Assembly (NCBI GenBank): GCA_025716855.1
Contig: JAIXMQ010000048.1
Location: forward strand, 1-64,000
Length of the DNA: 64,000 bases
Reading direction: 5' to 3'
Source of the DNA: Pilaira anomala
Lineage: Eukaryota; Mucoromycota; Mucoromycetes; Mucorales; Mucoraceae
The notes below the pieces were generated by a model, which was given only the letters and a program-made list of their open reading frames with translations, did not search any database and was not told the origin of the DNA. Made by a program: the position numbers and the translations under genes. Position 1 is the stretch's first letter. Every line of letters starts with the position of its first letter. Below, piece by piece: positions 1 through 10,430 of this stretch.

Positions 1-20
1 AACTTTTTTATTATACCATA

Positions 21-473
21 ATGAAATCTATTCGTGTTAGCAACATTGACGAATTTGACGCACAAATCAAGAGTGCTGTCGAGACCGGTAACCCTGTCTT
101 TGCCTTGTTTTTTGGTACAGATGAACCCGAGACTTCTGAATCTTGGTGTCCTGATTGTGTCATTGCCGATCCTCTTGTCCGTAAAGCAGTTCTTCAAGTC
201 AAGGACTCTATCCTTGTAGAAGCTGCTGTTGGTGGACGTAGTGAGTGGAAAGGTAACGCTGCTAACCCTTACCGTGTTCGTTATAACGTTCCTGCTATTC
301 CCACTCTTTTCAAGTGGTCTACTGTAAGTTCTCTTTTTTGTTTTATTATCATAGTTGTATTTTTTTTAACTTTTTGTTGTTGTTGCCCTTAACCATAGGC
401 TGGACCTGGTGATAGCTTAGTAGAAGATGATTGTGCTGACTACGAGAAGCTTATCAAGTTTGTCGAAAACTAA
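21..473 (+). CDS. TXNDC17-like thioredoxin-fold protein
   Basis: Two exons (21-323, 399-473; intron 324-398, phase 0) give about 125 aa. The redox motif WCPDC lies at residues 42-46 with the two cysteines at 43 and 46. This WCPDC variant, instead of WCGPC, is the hallmark of the TXNDC17/TRP14 family (DUF953). Those are small cytosolic disulfide reductases, fed by thioredoxin reductase, that act on small disulfides and selected proteins. The protein has no signal peptide or membrane segment, and its length matches the family (about 123 aa in animals). The conserved cis-Pro region (VPAIPTLFKW) sits just before the intron. The ATG at 21 is the first in frame and is close to the window edge, so upstream control cannot be judged. 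The next convincing plus-strand gene starts at 2926. Confidence 0.88.
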
Positions 474-854
474 AAAAAAATTGGATTCTTAAGCTTGGTG
501 ATACACGTTCTATTTCTTATTGATCATGCTTCAGAATAAATATAATCGATAAAGTTTACTTGTTGCTCCATTTCACAACTTTACATGATGAAAAATCAAG
601 AATCGTATTTACATATAAAATGTACTACTTAAAATTAACATCTACTATCAATAAAAAAAAAATATTTTTATTTTATAAAATTGAAAAAGGGGAAGGAAGC
701 CTTTTTACTTGTCTCCATTTTACGATCTTCATCAATATACGGGAAATAAATGATGGTCTCGCTAAAAATGTTTCCCACAACAACTGGCAGTGATCAAGTC
801 GTCCATTATATACAGATATGCTGAGCGAACATGAATGCAATTGAATCTTTAATT
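474..854. other. AT-rich spacer
   Basis: This is the 3' flank of the thioredoxin-like gene. Short open stretches such as 560-793 are low-complexity and show no family resemblance. I see no RNA gene. Confidence 0.5.
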
Positions 855-1308
855 TCAGCCATCAGTGAACCTACGATCAATTACTTGTATGTAGTCATAA
901 CTGGATTCATTCTCTGGAAAAGTTGATGTTTCAGGTGTCATTTCGTTACTACTACGACAAAGGAAGAATTCCCCTAACACTGATTTTTCAAGTGTAACTA
1001 GGTCTAAATATATTATAAAAAAAAAAACTAATATGAATTAAGAAATATGCCATTCTCAAAAGGTTTATCGCTCACTATATTTAATTAAATTAGTTACTTT
1101 TTATCTTTGATTTTAATCATTATGTACTTTGTTACTTACCTGTTGGGCTGTTTGCAGGATTAACAATAGGGCTATTCACAGGATTGACAACAGAGCCATC
1201 AGCCTTAAGCTTGTAAGGGAGTCATAATAGAATTTCACGATTTACAGCAACTGAATCTGTGTAACACAGAAACAAAGCAACTTCCTTTCCCTCCTCTTGC
1301 CTTGTATT
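855..1308 (-). pseudogene. Split, probably decayed coding block
   Basis: On the minus strand one frame stays protein-like from 1308 to 1140 except for a single TGA at 1222-1224. It then meets a good donor (GGTAAGT, intron 1004-1139, phase 1) and a TTTAG acceptor. The frame continues from 1003 to a TGA at 855-857 (about 49 codons). The upstream exon carries a small internal repeat: VNPVNSP, then IVNPANSP. The downstream exon is Ser/Glu-rich and ends in IDRRFTDG. The matched splice sites and amino-acid composition argue for a former or split gene. I do not recognise the family. The in-frame stop and the lack of a clear ATG suggest decay, although a small unrecognised intron at the stop is possible. 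Confidence 0.4.
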
Positions 1309-1714
1309 CTAATACTATCTTATTTGTGAATCTTTAAACAGTAGCTGTCCTAAGCTTTAGATTTATATTGTTTTATACCATTCTTTTATTTAAAGAAGTT
1401 TGTGTGATATTTACTATGTACTCCCTTATACACTATTACTACCAATATCGAACTATACCCAACATCGCAGTACTACTGCATAATCGCAGAATGATGTGAT
1501 GTTTACGATCCGGCTATTTATTCGGAGCGAAATAAGTATAAAAAGAGAGACTGTACTCTTTACTTTTGACGATTGCATCTTAAAAATGTATATTTCTCCT
1601 ATCTTTTTTTTTATTATTATTTATTTTCTTATCCGAAATAAAAAAAATATAAAAACGATATTAAAAAGTGTTTATGATTTTAAAGTAATAGAAATTGAAT
1701 AAGCCATTGTAAGC
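1309..1714. other. AT-rich spacer
   Basis: No convincing gene. A 68-codon open frame (1496-1702) is lysine/isoleucine/phenylalanine-rich and looks like chance. The left inverted repeat of the next element starts at 1715. Confidence 0.4.
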
Positions 1715-2787
1715 ATCACACCCAAAGATTTTTTCGTCGGGACCTGAACCTTTTGGGAATAGCGAGCGGGACTAAATAATCGCCTTTTTGGGAATAGCTA
1801 TTTCGAAGAGCAGTTGGCTTTAAAATTAGCATTTTGGAATTTCATTTTGGAATTTCATATTTGTACTTTCGAAAAATAGGATTTTATTTATAAGAAAAAG
1901 AAAAAAATATAAAAAAAATGTATAATCGCGAAATAGCTATAAAACTAAGGCACACAAATAAATATCTACTGGGGTAGCTGCCACTAGAAAGCTACAGAAG
2001 CCAACGCATATCGAGGCTTGCTGCACAGTCCATATAACGTAGACTAGCTGAGCAACTAGTACAGGTACAACAGAGAGATAGTGGCAATGCCTTGTATGAG
2101 CCTAATGAAATAAAAGTTTTGTTAGACATTATAACATACGGAGTCAAAGCCTTGGTTTACCTTCAGTGGTTCCTTACAAGATGGTAACAGTATTACACTT
2201 AGCCATCTACAGTTAAAGAAGAAAATTAGTATTTTGAACATAAAGGCCATCAAGATTTTAGACAAGGGTATAACCTCTGAACTACCTGGGAAAAAAAAGG
2301 CTAATCAGCAACCTAAAGTATAGCTAATAACGGTTAGAAAGGAGAAGTTAAAGAGCTTTGTTATATGTTTAACTTTACCGAGAAAACGCCAGAAGTAGAG
2401 TAAATAACACATTATACTTTATTAGAAAATAATATTGAAAAAAAGTACTTAAGAAAAAAAAAGACTTGAGAAAAAAGACGAGAAAAAAGACTTAAAGAAA
2501 AAAAAAGACTTAAGGAAAAAAAAAAAGACTTAACAAGAAAAAAAATAGGTATTTAGTGCTAAAATGCGAGCTATTGTTCAGACGCGACGCTTCTATTCGC
2601 TCATTATAAATAAAATTACTCTTTTTTTTTTCATCCAATAACATTCTATCAGTCTCTCTTTAAATTCCAGGTCTTAGTTTGAAACTTTATTTTTTTATCT
2701 GAGTTATATTTCTGCCAATCATGTAGTGTTAAAAAAGTCCAGGACTAATAAATTACCATAAACGTATTAAAAATCTTTGGGTGTGAT
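1715..2787. mobile_element. Inverted-repeat-bounded element (MITE-like)
   Basis: A perfect 19-bp sequence at 1715-1733 (ATCACACCCAAAGATTTTT) reappears as its exact reverse complement at 2769-2787, bounding 1,073 bp. The interior holds repeated short motifs (TTTTGGGAATAGC at about 1751 and 1784) and a frame-broken coding remnant at 2038-2323. The structure resembles a short DNA transposon or a decayed derivative. I see no clear target-site duplication next to the repeats and no intact transposase, so the family is undetermined. Confidence 0.5.
2038..2323 (+). pseudogene. Frameshifted coding remnant inside element
   Basis: One frame is open from 2038 to a TAA at 2185-2187 with ordinary protein-like composition (for example YEPNEIKVLLDIITYG). 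A second frame is open from about 2173 to a TAG at 2321-2323 and continues similar composition (SITLSHLQLKKKISI). Moving from the first to the second frame near 2173-2182 would need a single frameshift. The family is not recognised. It lies entirely within the inverted-repeat element, so it may be a relic of that element's own protein. Confidence 0.3.
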
Positions 2788-2925
2788 TGGTGGCTGACAT
2801 TTGTATGACAATAAAAATGAAAGTCCACCACCACCAGCAACAATAAAACCCACAATTCTACATTAATAAAAAAAAAAACCGGCACTTTTTCTTTTCTTTT
2901 TTTTTTTACTTGTTATATAAAAATA

Positions 2926-5058
2926 ATGCATAGACTACTGTTAAAAAGAAGCTTAAAGACACCATGTTATTATACACTCAAGACACCGTTACGAACAACC
3001 CTTCGAGCTACAACCAAACACATGTACTCTAAACCTGTGATACCCGTCTATTGTGCTTTAGGTTTCCATCACGTCGATAAGACAAAAGCAGTTCGAATGG
3101 GTACAGTCAAAGCGCCCGCTTCACCTTCGGAAATCGAGCAAATAGAAAGTCAATATGTTTCTCGACACTTACCAGTTCGCATCTGTCAATATATTATTCG
3201 ATTCATAGACGAATGGATTCTGGAACCCATCTTGACTTTACGTCGTTTTGCACATATTTTAATTATATTTGTACCGGTTGTTGTGACTGCACCGATCCTC
3301 TTTTTCGGTCAAACGGTGGATGGAGAGGATACAACAGGTACTTTATGGTGGTATGATTTCTTGGCAACTCAAATGGAACGAGCAGGACCTACGTTTATTA
3401 AGGTAAACTATTATTATTATTATTATTTTTTTAGCTTATTAATCATCATCATCATCATCATCATGACTTCATAGTTGGCACAATGGGTTGCTTCAAGAAC
3501 AGATCTTTTTCCATTGGCTTTATGTTCTAGATTATCCAAATTACACTCAAATGTTGACCCACATCCATTTAGTTACACAAAACGAGTGATTGAAGAAGCC
3601 TTTGGTCGACCTTTAGACCAAGTCTTTACAGAACTGGATCCAATTCCATTAGGTGTAGGTGCGATTGCTCAAGTCTATAAGGCCAGGTTACGACCTGACG
3701 TCTTACTCGATCACCCATCCGAACAATTCACCTTGGAAGAAAACATCATGACTTCTGACTCTGTTCAAATTTTGGATAAACAAGGCAAACCGATTGTTTT
3801 ACATACAGCAGTCGCCATTAAAGTATTACATCCAAAGGCCCGACAAATTGTTCAACGAGATTTGATCATCATGCATTATTGTGCTAAATTATTGACATTG
3901 ATTCCAACCATTCATTGGTTATCTTTACCTGATGAAGTACGTGTATTTGGTGAGATGATGAAGGAACAATTGGATTTAAGAGGAGAAGCACATAATTTAA
4001 AGAGATTTAATGAGTACTTTGAACATACGCACAATGTCAAGTTTCCAAAGGCTTTAGATGCTTTTACAACAAGAGATATGTTGTTGGAGGAACATGAAAA
4101 GGGTATTCCGTTAGATGTATTTTTGAAACAAGCTTCTTGGACGAGAGAAAGAGGTTTAGAAGGTGTATTTGATCATAAAATAGCTGATATTGGATTAAAT
4201 GCATTTCTGGTAAATACTATATATATATATTCTGTATATCATTTTCTCATCTTTTTTTTTTTTTTGCCTTAGCATATGCTCATCTTTTACAATTTTGTTC
4301 ATGCGGATTTACATCCTGGAAATATCATGGTAGAATTCTTTCGACCCTCAGCTTATCACCCCTTACGACTTGCATGGTCAAAATTGATGGGTCATGAATT
4401 AATAGATGATGGAGAATTAGCAGTCAATCGTATTTTGGCAGTAAAAGAGGACCCGGGTAAATTACAAAAGGAATTAGAGGCGTTAGAAAAGGAAGGATAT
4501 TCCCCGCGATTAGTATTTATTGATACAGGACTAGTGAACGAACTAAATGAGGTGAATCGACGTAACTTTTTAGACTTATTTCAAGCGATTGCACGATTTG
4601 ATGGATATAGAACGGGAGAATTGATGGTAGAAAGATGTAAATCACCTGAATTAGTGATTCATCCAGACGTGTTTGCTTTAAGGATGCAAAACTTAATTCT
4701 TGGGTTAAAGCAAAATACATTTCATTTAGGTGCAGTTAAAATTGGAAATTTGTTACACGAAACGATGAATATGGTTAGATCGCATCATGTAAGATTAGAA
4801 GGTGATTTTGTAAATATCGTGGTCAGCATCATGTTATTAGAAGGCATTGGAAGACAATTGAATCCAGATTTAGATTTGTTAAAGAATGCTTTACCTGTAT
4901 TAAGAGATTATAGTATTAAAGAAGGTGGTAAAGTTGCTTTAGAAAATATGAAAAGTCCTCAAGCCAATGGACATTGGATTAAAGTCTGGATATTCCTTGA
5001 GCTCCGAAATTATCTCGGACGCAATACCCGTGATGAAGAATGGTTACAACTCTGGTAA
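2926..5058 (+). CDS. Mitochondrial ABC1/UbiB atypical kinase, Cqd1/ADCK2-like
   Basis: Three exons (2926-3402, 3475-4209, 4273-5058; both introns phase 0) encode about 665 aa. The N-terminus is rich in Arg/Lys/Thr without acids, as in a mitochondrial presequence, and a hydrophobic segment lies near residues 107-130. UbiB-family features follow. A KxxQ-type motif (FIK/LAQW) straddles intron 1. An Ala-containing loop (GVGAIAQVYKA) replaces the P-loop, and AIKVLHPKAR supplies the lysine. The catalytic loop HADLHPGN is at about 414-421, and FIDTGL stands in place of DFG. In this family such proteins act in the inner membrane or intermembrane space on coenzyme Q and lipid homeostasis. The order and spacing fit yeast Cqd1/human ADCK2 better than Coq8, because the LAQWVASRTDLFP segment matches that branch; subfamily placement is inference. 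Confidence 0.85.
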
Positions 5059-5199
5059 ATATGTATATTTATATATTTTTAATGTAACATTTCAGCTAAT
5101 AATTTTTTTTTTAGTGATATTCTTTGCCCTAACACATAAAAATACATACTTTTGACTTTTAAAAAGAAAAAAAAAAAAAAAAAAAAAGTATAAAAATAA

Positions 5200-5278
5200 A
5201 AGCGTCTCTCTCTTTCTCTCTTTCTCTCTCTCTCTTTCTCACACACACACACACACACTCTCTCTCTCTCTCTCTCTC
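5200..5278. repeat. CT/CA simple repeat
   Basis: A pyrimidine-rich run of CT and CA dinucleotides lies just upstream of the RhoGAP gene start. It probably forms part of that gene's 5' leader or promoter. Confidence 0.8.
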
Positions 5279-5296
5279 TTTTAGTTATAATTAAGT

Positions 5297-7601
5297 ATGA
5301 TACCCGCTTCAGATACCCAACCCGGAGATGCAAGCACACCAAAAGATAGAGAACTATGGAATATTATAGAAAAGCAGCGTACAATTATACTAGAACTTCA
5401 AAAAGAATTAAACAAAGTAACACTAGAACGAGACAATTTATTACTACCACAACAACCAAAAACTAATTCAGCTGAAGAAAAAGCATTATTATTATCACCT
5501 ATACCACCACCACGTTCACCATTTCGCAAGAAAGAAGATGATGACCGAGATGAGCAAAAATATTTGACACCTATTCGACTTTTAGTAAAATCGATCAATA
5601 ACAACAATTCATTTATTTTATCCATTATCCACACCAAAACAAACAAAGAACTATGGCAGATAAGTAAACTTTATACAGATTTATTAAGTTTAGATATGGC
5701 AGTTCATATCAATTTTGCTCCAATCGCCATCTTGTCTTTAAAAAACAACAAGTTAGACTTCCTTTTCAGTAATCATACGAGTTCTATTGAAAAGAGACGT
5801 CAACTAATTCAAGATTATTTGGATAATACTTTGAGTTTATTAACAAAGGATCCTTCTGTTATTTATTCTTTTCTAATTGATAAAAAGTTAAAAAAGGGGT
5901 ATTTAACCAAGAGAACAATGCACGGTTGTAAAAAATATTACTTTATTATGAATCGCTCACAACTTGTTTATTTTCACGTAAGTTTAATCTAAAAATAGCA
6001 AACGTTTTTTACTTACTTACTTACTTACTTTATCTCAGAAAAAACAAGATCAATTATCTTTTGGTTTTATTCCACTTGATAAAGAAACACGTATAGGAAA
6101 ACAAAAACAAACTGATGATTCATTAATTCAACATGCTTTTATTATCATCTCTTCTTCTTCATACAAATATATTCTATGTGCTGATTCAGATACTGAACGC
6201 GATGCATGGGTTAAAATTTTACATAATAACCAATCGAAACAACAACAACGTTCACGTTCTTCTTCAGATATTTCACTTATTCAACCTACTAATTCAACAA
6301 CAACTTTACCCACTATTCGACATAAAACCTATCAACGTTCAAGTATGGATGATTTAGCTCTATTACAATTCTCTGAAGAATCATCAAAGTACAGTGCTGA
6401 ATCACTTCCAAATCTAGAAGAATTAACAAAAAAAGCAGTAAACAGAAGAACCTTTTGGTCTCGTAAAAAGTCTCCAACTAATAATAATAATAATAATAAT
6501 AATAATAGTCCTCCAGAAGATATATGTAGTACTTCCTCTTCTTCTTCTACTACCATAGCAACACCTGCATTTCAAATATTTGGTGTTTCTTTAGAAGAAG
6601 CCAATCGATTAACACGTATCTCAAAGAATTTCGAGTTACCTGCTATTGTGTATCGATGTATTGAATACTTGGAATCAAAAGATGCTATTCATGAAGAAGG
6701 TATCTATCGTCAAAGTGGAAGTTCAGTTCAGATTCAACAATTAAGGACATTATTTTGTGAGTACGGAGATGTGGATCTCTTGAAGTTACAACCAGATCAT
6801 CAAGTATTAGATGTCAATGTAGTAGCCAGTTTATTAAAGATGTGGTTAAGAGAATTACCTGTAAATGTACTTACTTTTGAACTATTAAACGATTTCATTA
6901 CTGTCATTGGTATATACTTCCACAACAACAACAACCACAACAAATAAACATTTATTAACCTTTTTTTTTTTTTTTTATTAGATGAAGAAAACAAACAAAC
7001 AAGAATCAAGAAATTAGGCCACCTCGTGTCTATGTTACCACTTGCCAATTACTCTCTTTTACGCACGTTAATTGCCCATTTAATACATATTGTACATCAT
7101 GCTGAATTCAACAAGATGAATCTTCGTAACGTCAGTATCGTGTTTGCCCCAACCCTATCTATTCCATCGGGTGTGTTCACTTTATTCATGACCGATTTTG
7201 AATATATCTTTTGGACTCGAGATAAATACCCTTCTTCTCCATCTCCTTCACCACCACCACCACCACCTCCTCCACCACCACCACCACCACCACAACAACA
7301 ACAACAACAACAACACATTAAACCTTCTACTTCAGCAGATCGTATTAAATACAAGTATTTGAAATCTGAACAAGTTAGGTCAAATAGAAATAGTGTTACA
7401 TACAAGAATAATGTACCAATGAATATCATGACTTTAGAATCCAAAGGTAAAATAAACAGATACATATAGTTTTTTTTTTTTTTTTTTTTTGTTTATTTAT
7501 GCTCTTTTTTTTTTTTTTTTTTTTGTTATTTAGTCAAGTATCGTCCTTCAGATGATATACTTTGGGATCAACCTGGTTTAGAAGCTCAATCTTACGTTTA
7601 A
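5297..7601 (+). CDS. BEM3: PX-PH-RhoGAP protein (Bem3-like)
   Basis: Four exons (5297-5977, 6039-6909, 6982-7446, 7534-7601; phases agree) encode about 694 aa. In order there are a short coiled coil (residues 17-45), a PX-like phosphoinositide-binding domain (about 90-200), a PH domain (about 205-310, split by intron 1) and a RhoGAP domain (about 415-585). The arginine finger is in GIYRQSGS (about 447-454). The C-terminus carries a run of about 14 prolines followed by glutamines. PX-PH-RhoGAP order is characteristic of yeast Bem3, which stimulates GTP hydrolysis by Cdc42/Rho at sites of polarised growth. It is shorter than Bem3 (about 1,100 aa), mainly from a shorter N-terminal linker. The ATG is the first after the CT-rich leader. 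Introns 2 and 3 contain T-runs. Confidence 0.9.
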
Positions 7602-8302
7602 AATTTTTTCGTCTATAAATATAATACATAATAATAAAAAAAAACTAACTTTATATTTTCTGTTACACGGAAAGGTAATGTAGTCAAAAAGTGAAAGGGT
7701 AACTATTTCATCTCCAAAAATAGAGTCAATTTGCTCTCTTAAATTTTTGGTAATAGCGGCGGCCCGAGAAGAAAAGAAGATTATACACTTCTTCTCATTT
7801 GCCTTATGCAGAATAAACAGGTTATTTAGTTGTCGGAGAGTACGCGAGAAAACATGTTTCTTTGATCTCTTCTTGACTTTAATTACCGTAATAGAAAGAG
7901 AAGAGTATTTCTTTTTTTTTTTTTTTAGTAAGAAGACGACTTGGTATTTCATAACTAGGATGATTCTACTGACACACAAAGGCCGCAGATATACCTAGTG
8001 ATGAACAAAACATTTTAAAATATGGAAGAGAAATTATATTGTCAGTGCTTCTCTTTTCTTTCACTGAGGGTTAATGTGATTACCTCTCTTTTTTTATAAT
8101 ACACATAAAAAAAAGGGGAGATCTTCCAATTAAGCTTTTATATATATATATATGCCACAGATAAGTAGCTGTGAAAGAAGTGAGCGAATTTTGAGCTACT
8201 ACTGCTGTGTGACTCCAAATTAAGAAACTAGTTTTTAAATTATATTTTAAACGACCAGGGCTTTTTTTTTTTTTTTTTTAACATAAAAAACTTATTTTCA
8301 AT
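7602..8302. other. Intergenic spacer upstream of mS41
   Basis: No gene is supported. Open frames here on both strands (7578-7979 minus, 7747-7998 plus) overlap each other and are low-complexity. A TA microsatellite is at about 8143 and a T-run precedes the mS41 start. Confidence 0.5.
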
Positions 8303-8836
8303 ATGATTCCCGTTACCGTTCGTTCAACTCTTTTGCGTGGTGTTAGATACTCCCACCATACTGCTGAAGCTACTGTTCCTTCTGTCAGAGGTAAATACAC
8401 ACATAAAATATTAGAAGTAGATCATGTCCCGATCAAGTATATTAACCTTTTTTTTAAAAAGGTAACATTCAAGATGTTCCTTCTTTCATGAAGGCTATTG
8501 GTCGTAAATGTGAAGACGTTGCTGGTAAATTCGAGGTAAAATAGATAGAGAGAAAGAGAGAAAGAAAGTTTTTTTTTTTTATTGATTTTTAAAGTTTTAG
8601 AGTTGGGAACAATTATTTACAACTAAAAGTCGTGCTATGAAGGCTGACATGGGCATCAACACAAAGCAAAGAAAGTAAGAGAGAAAATATATAATGTGTA
8701 GAAGAGAGAGAGAGAGAGTGTGTGTGTGTGTACTAAATACATGTGTGCATATAGATATATTTTAAGTTGGGTTGAAAGATACAGAAATGGTATTGAACCT
8801 CAAGCCATTTCTATTCCCAAAGCCAAGAAGAAGTAA
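8303..8836 (+). CDS. FYV4: Mitochondrial small ribosomal subunit protein mS41
   Basis: Four small exons (8303-8390, 8462-8535, 8601-8674, 8767-8836) join to about 101 aa. The conserved IGR motif block is evident: FMKAIGRKCEDVAGKF, then SWEQLFTTKSRAMK, then ERYRNGIEP. This is the signature of the mS41/Fyv4 family (SAM-like fold, 'IGR protein motif'), a component of the mitochondrial small ribosomal subunit. The N-terminus (Arg/Thr/Ser-rich, no acids over the first 20 residues) fits a mitochondrial targeting peptide. The first intron acceptor is AAAAAG rather than a pyrimidine tract. It is convergent with the Rieske gene; the two stop codons are 98 bp apart. Confidence 0.88.
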
Positions 8837-8934
8837 AAAAAAGAAAAGCAATAGACCATAATATTACACACAAAAACAACACACAACACCTGTATAAAAA
8901 AAAATAAAAGCTAAAAAAAAAAAAAATTTTTTTT

Positions 8935-9268
8935 TTACCAATCATTTACTTTACAAGGATTAATGGTTCTTCCTTTCGTCGCCATAGAAGTACCATCCAA
9001 ACTAAACTTCCAATTATGCTTGGAACAAATAAGAGTATTTCCAACAACTTGTCCCCAAGTGGATAAATCAACTTTTTTATGAGGACAGAAACGATCTGCT
9101 TCATATACTGAACCATCGGTTGTTTGAACTCGAATTCTGTTTGCACTGACAGGTTGAATAGGACGACCAGAGAATACTTTAGATTTTCCTACATTTGTAG
9201 TGGTAGTCGTAGTAGTAACATTTGTCATGGGATTACATAATTTATCCTCACAATCCGAATCACTACTG

Positions 9269-9301
<33 letters not shown>

Positions 9302-10150
9302 GAGCTACTACTACTACTACTATTCAATACTTTTGTGGTGGTCGTAACAGGAACAACCGGATCATTTTCCGAGAAAGAAACCGACTTCTTTGGAGACCCA
9401 ACTGATCTTGATTTACTCAAGGTATCTTGTTGAACATTTAAATTCTGAATTGTATTTCGAATCGTTTCAGGGTCTTCACTTACAACATCTGTAAAGAGTG
9501 CTGATGCTTGACCAAACTTTTCACTCACAACAGGTTCACCTAAATTCTTCATTCGCTTTTCTTTCTTGTATTTCTTTTCCTTTTTTTTCTTTTTATCTTT
9601 CTTTTTCTTTTCGTCCTTTACGTTCTTTTTTTTAGGTTCCTCTAGTGCGTTTCTTAAAAGATCTTTGACCAATGGTAATAATTCAATGGCTTTCCAACTA
9701 CCTTTTGATAATTCGCGTAAATCTCTTACCTATATATGTTAAAATGTTAGAAAGCTACACAAAAAAACTGAGCTTCCTTTTTTGGTCTTACGTAATACAG
9801 TCGATTATTTTCCAAGGTTACAATGTCTTGTGCAATCTGGTCGTCGGACCATTGACGGTCTTTACCAATTTGTTCCAACAAGGTTGAAGTTCTCTAAATA
9901 AAGAGAAGAAAAAAGAGGTGAATAAAGTAGTAGTAGTAGCAGAAAAAAAGGGGGGAGGGGGAAAAAGATAAGGTACCATGGAGTCAGGTAATGGAATATG
10001 TTGGTTATCTAATTGAGAAATCATAAATATACATATAAAAGAAACACTTGTTTAAATAATTTTACCAGTTGAACCAGAACTCTGAGAAGAGAGTCCAGAA
10101 GCTAAATAACTTTCAAACATGTTGAAACCACCGCCTTTGTTTTTACCCAT
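8935..10150 (-). CDS. Protein with C-terminal Rieske [2Fe-2S] domain
   Basis: Four exons on the minus strand (10150-10066, 10008-9977, 9893-9792, 9729-8935) give about 337 aa. The N-terminal 110 residues look like a small helical module. They are followed by a Lys-rich stretch, a poly-Ser run of about 20 and a Thr-rich linker. The last 75 residues form a Rieske domain with CPH at 288-290 and CSKH at 308-311, the C-x-H and C-x2-H ligands of a [2Fe-2S] cluster. There is no membrane segment and no catalytic oxygenase domain. It may be a soluble Rieske ferredoxin-like electron carrier attached to a charged, possibly nuclear or scaffold-like N-terminus. The partner and pathway are unknown. Confidence 0.8.
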
Positions 10151-10430
10151 AATGTGTGTGTGAAAAAAATAATATAAGAAAAAGAGATAAGAAAGAAAAA
10201 AAAAAAAAAGAAGAGAGAGACAATAAGAGTTTGGGTGGTGACTTGCTTATAATTTAACATGCGACTACCATGGTTATTGTTTACACAAAAAGGGGGTTAA
10301 GATCAGCATACAAATTTATTTTTATTTTAAATATGAAAATCATCTAAAAAAATAAGTGCTTTTTTTTTATATAAGGATATAATACAAGTTGTGTGAGAGA
10401 GTGAGGGAGAGAGTGAGAAAATGATGGTTA

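Noticed and set aside
7097..7465. Minus-strand frame with long Cys and Gly runs
   Set aside because: It is the antisense shadow of the Pro/Gln repeats of the RhoGAP gene.
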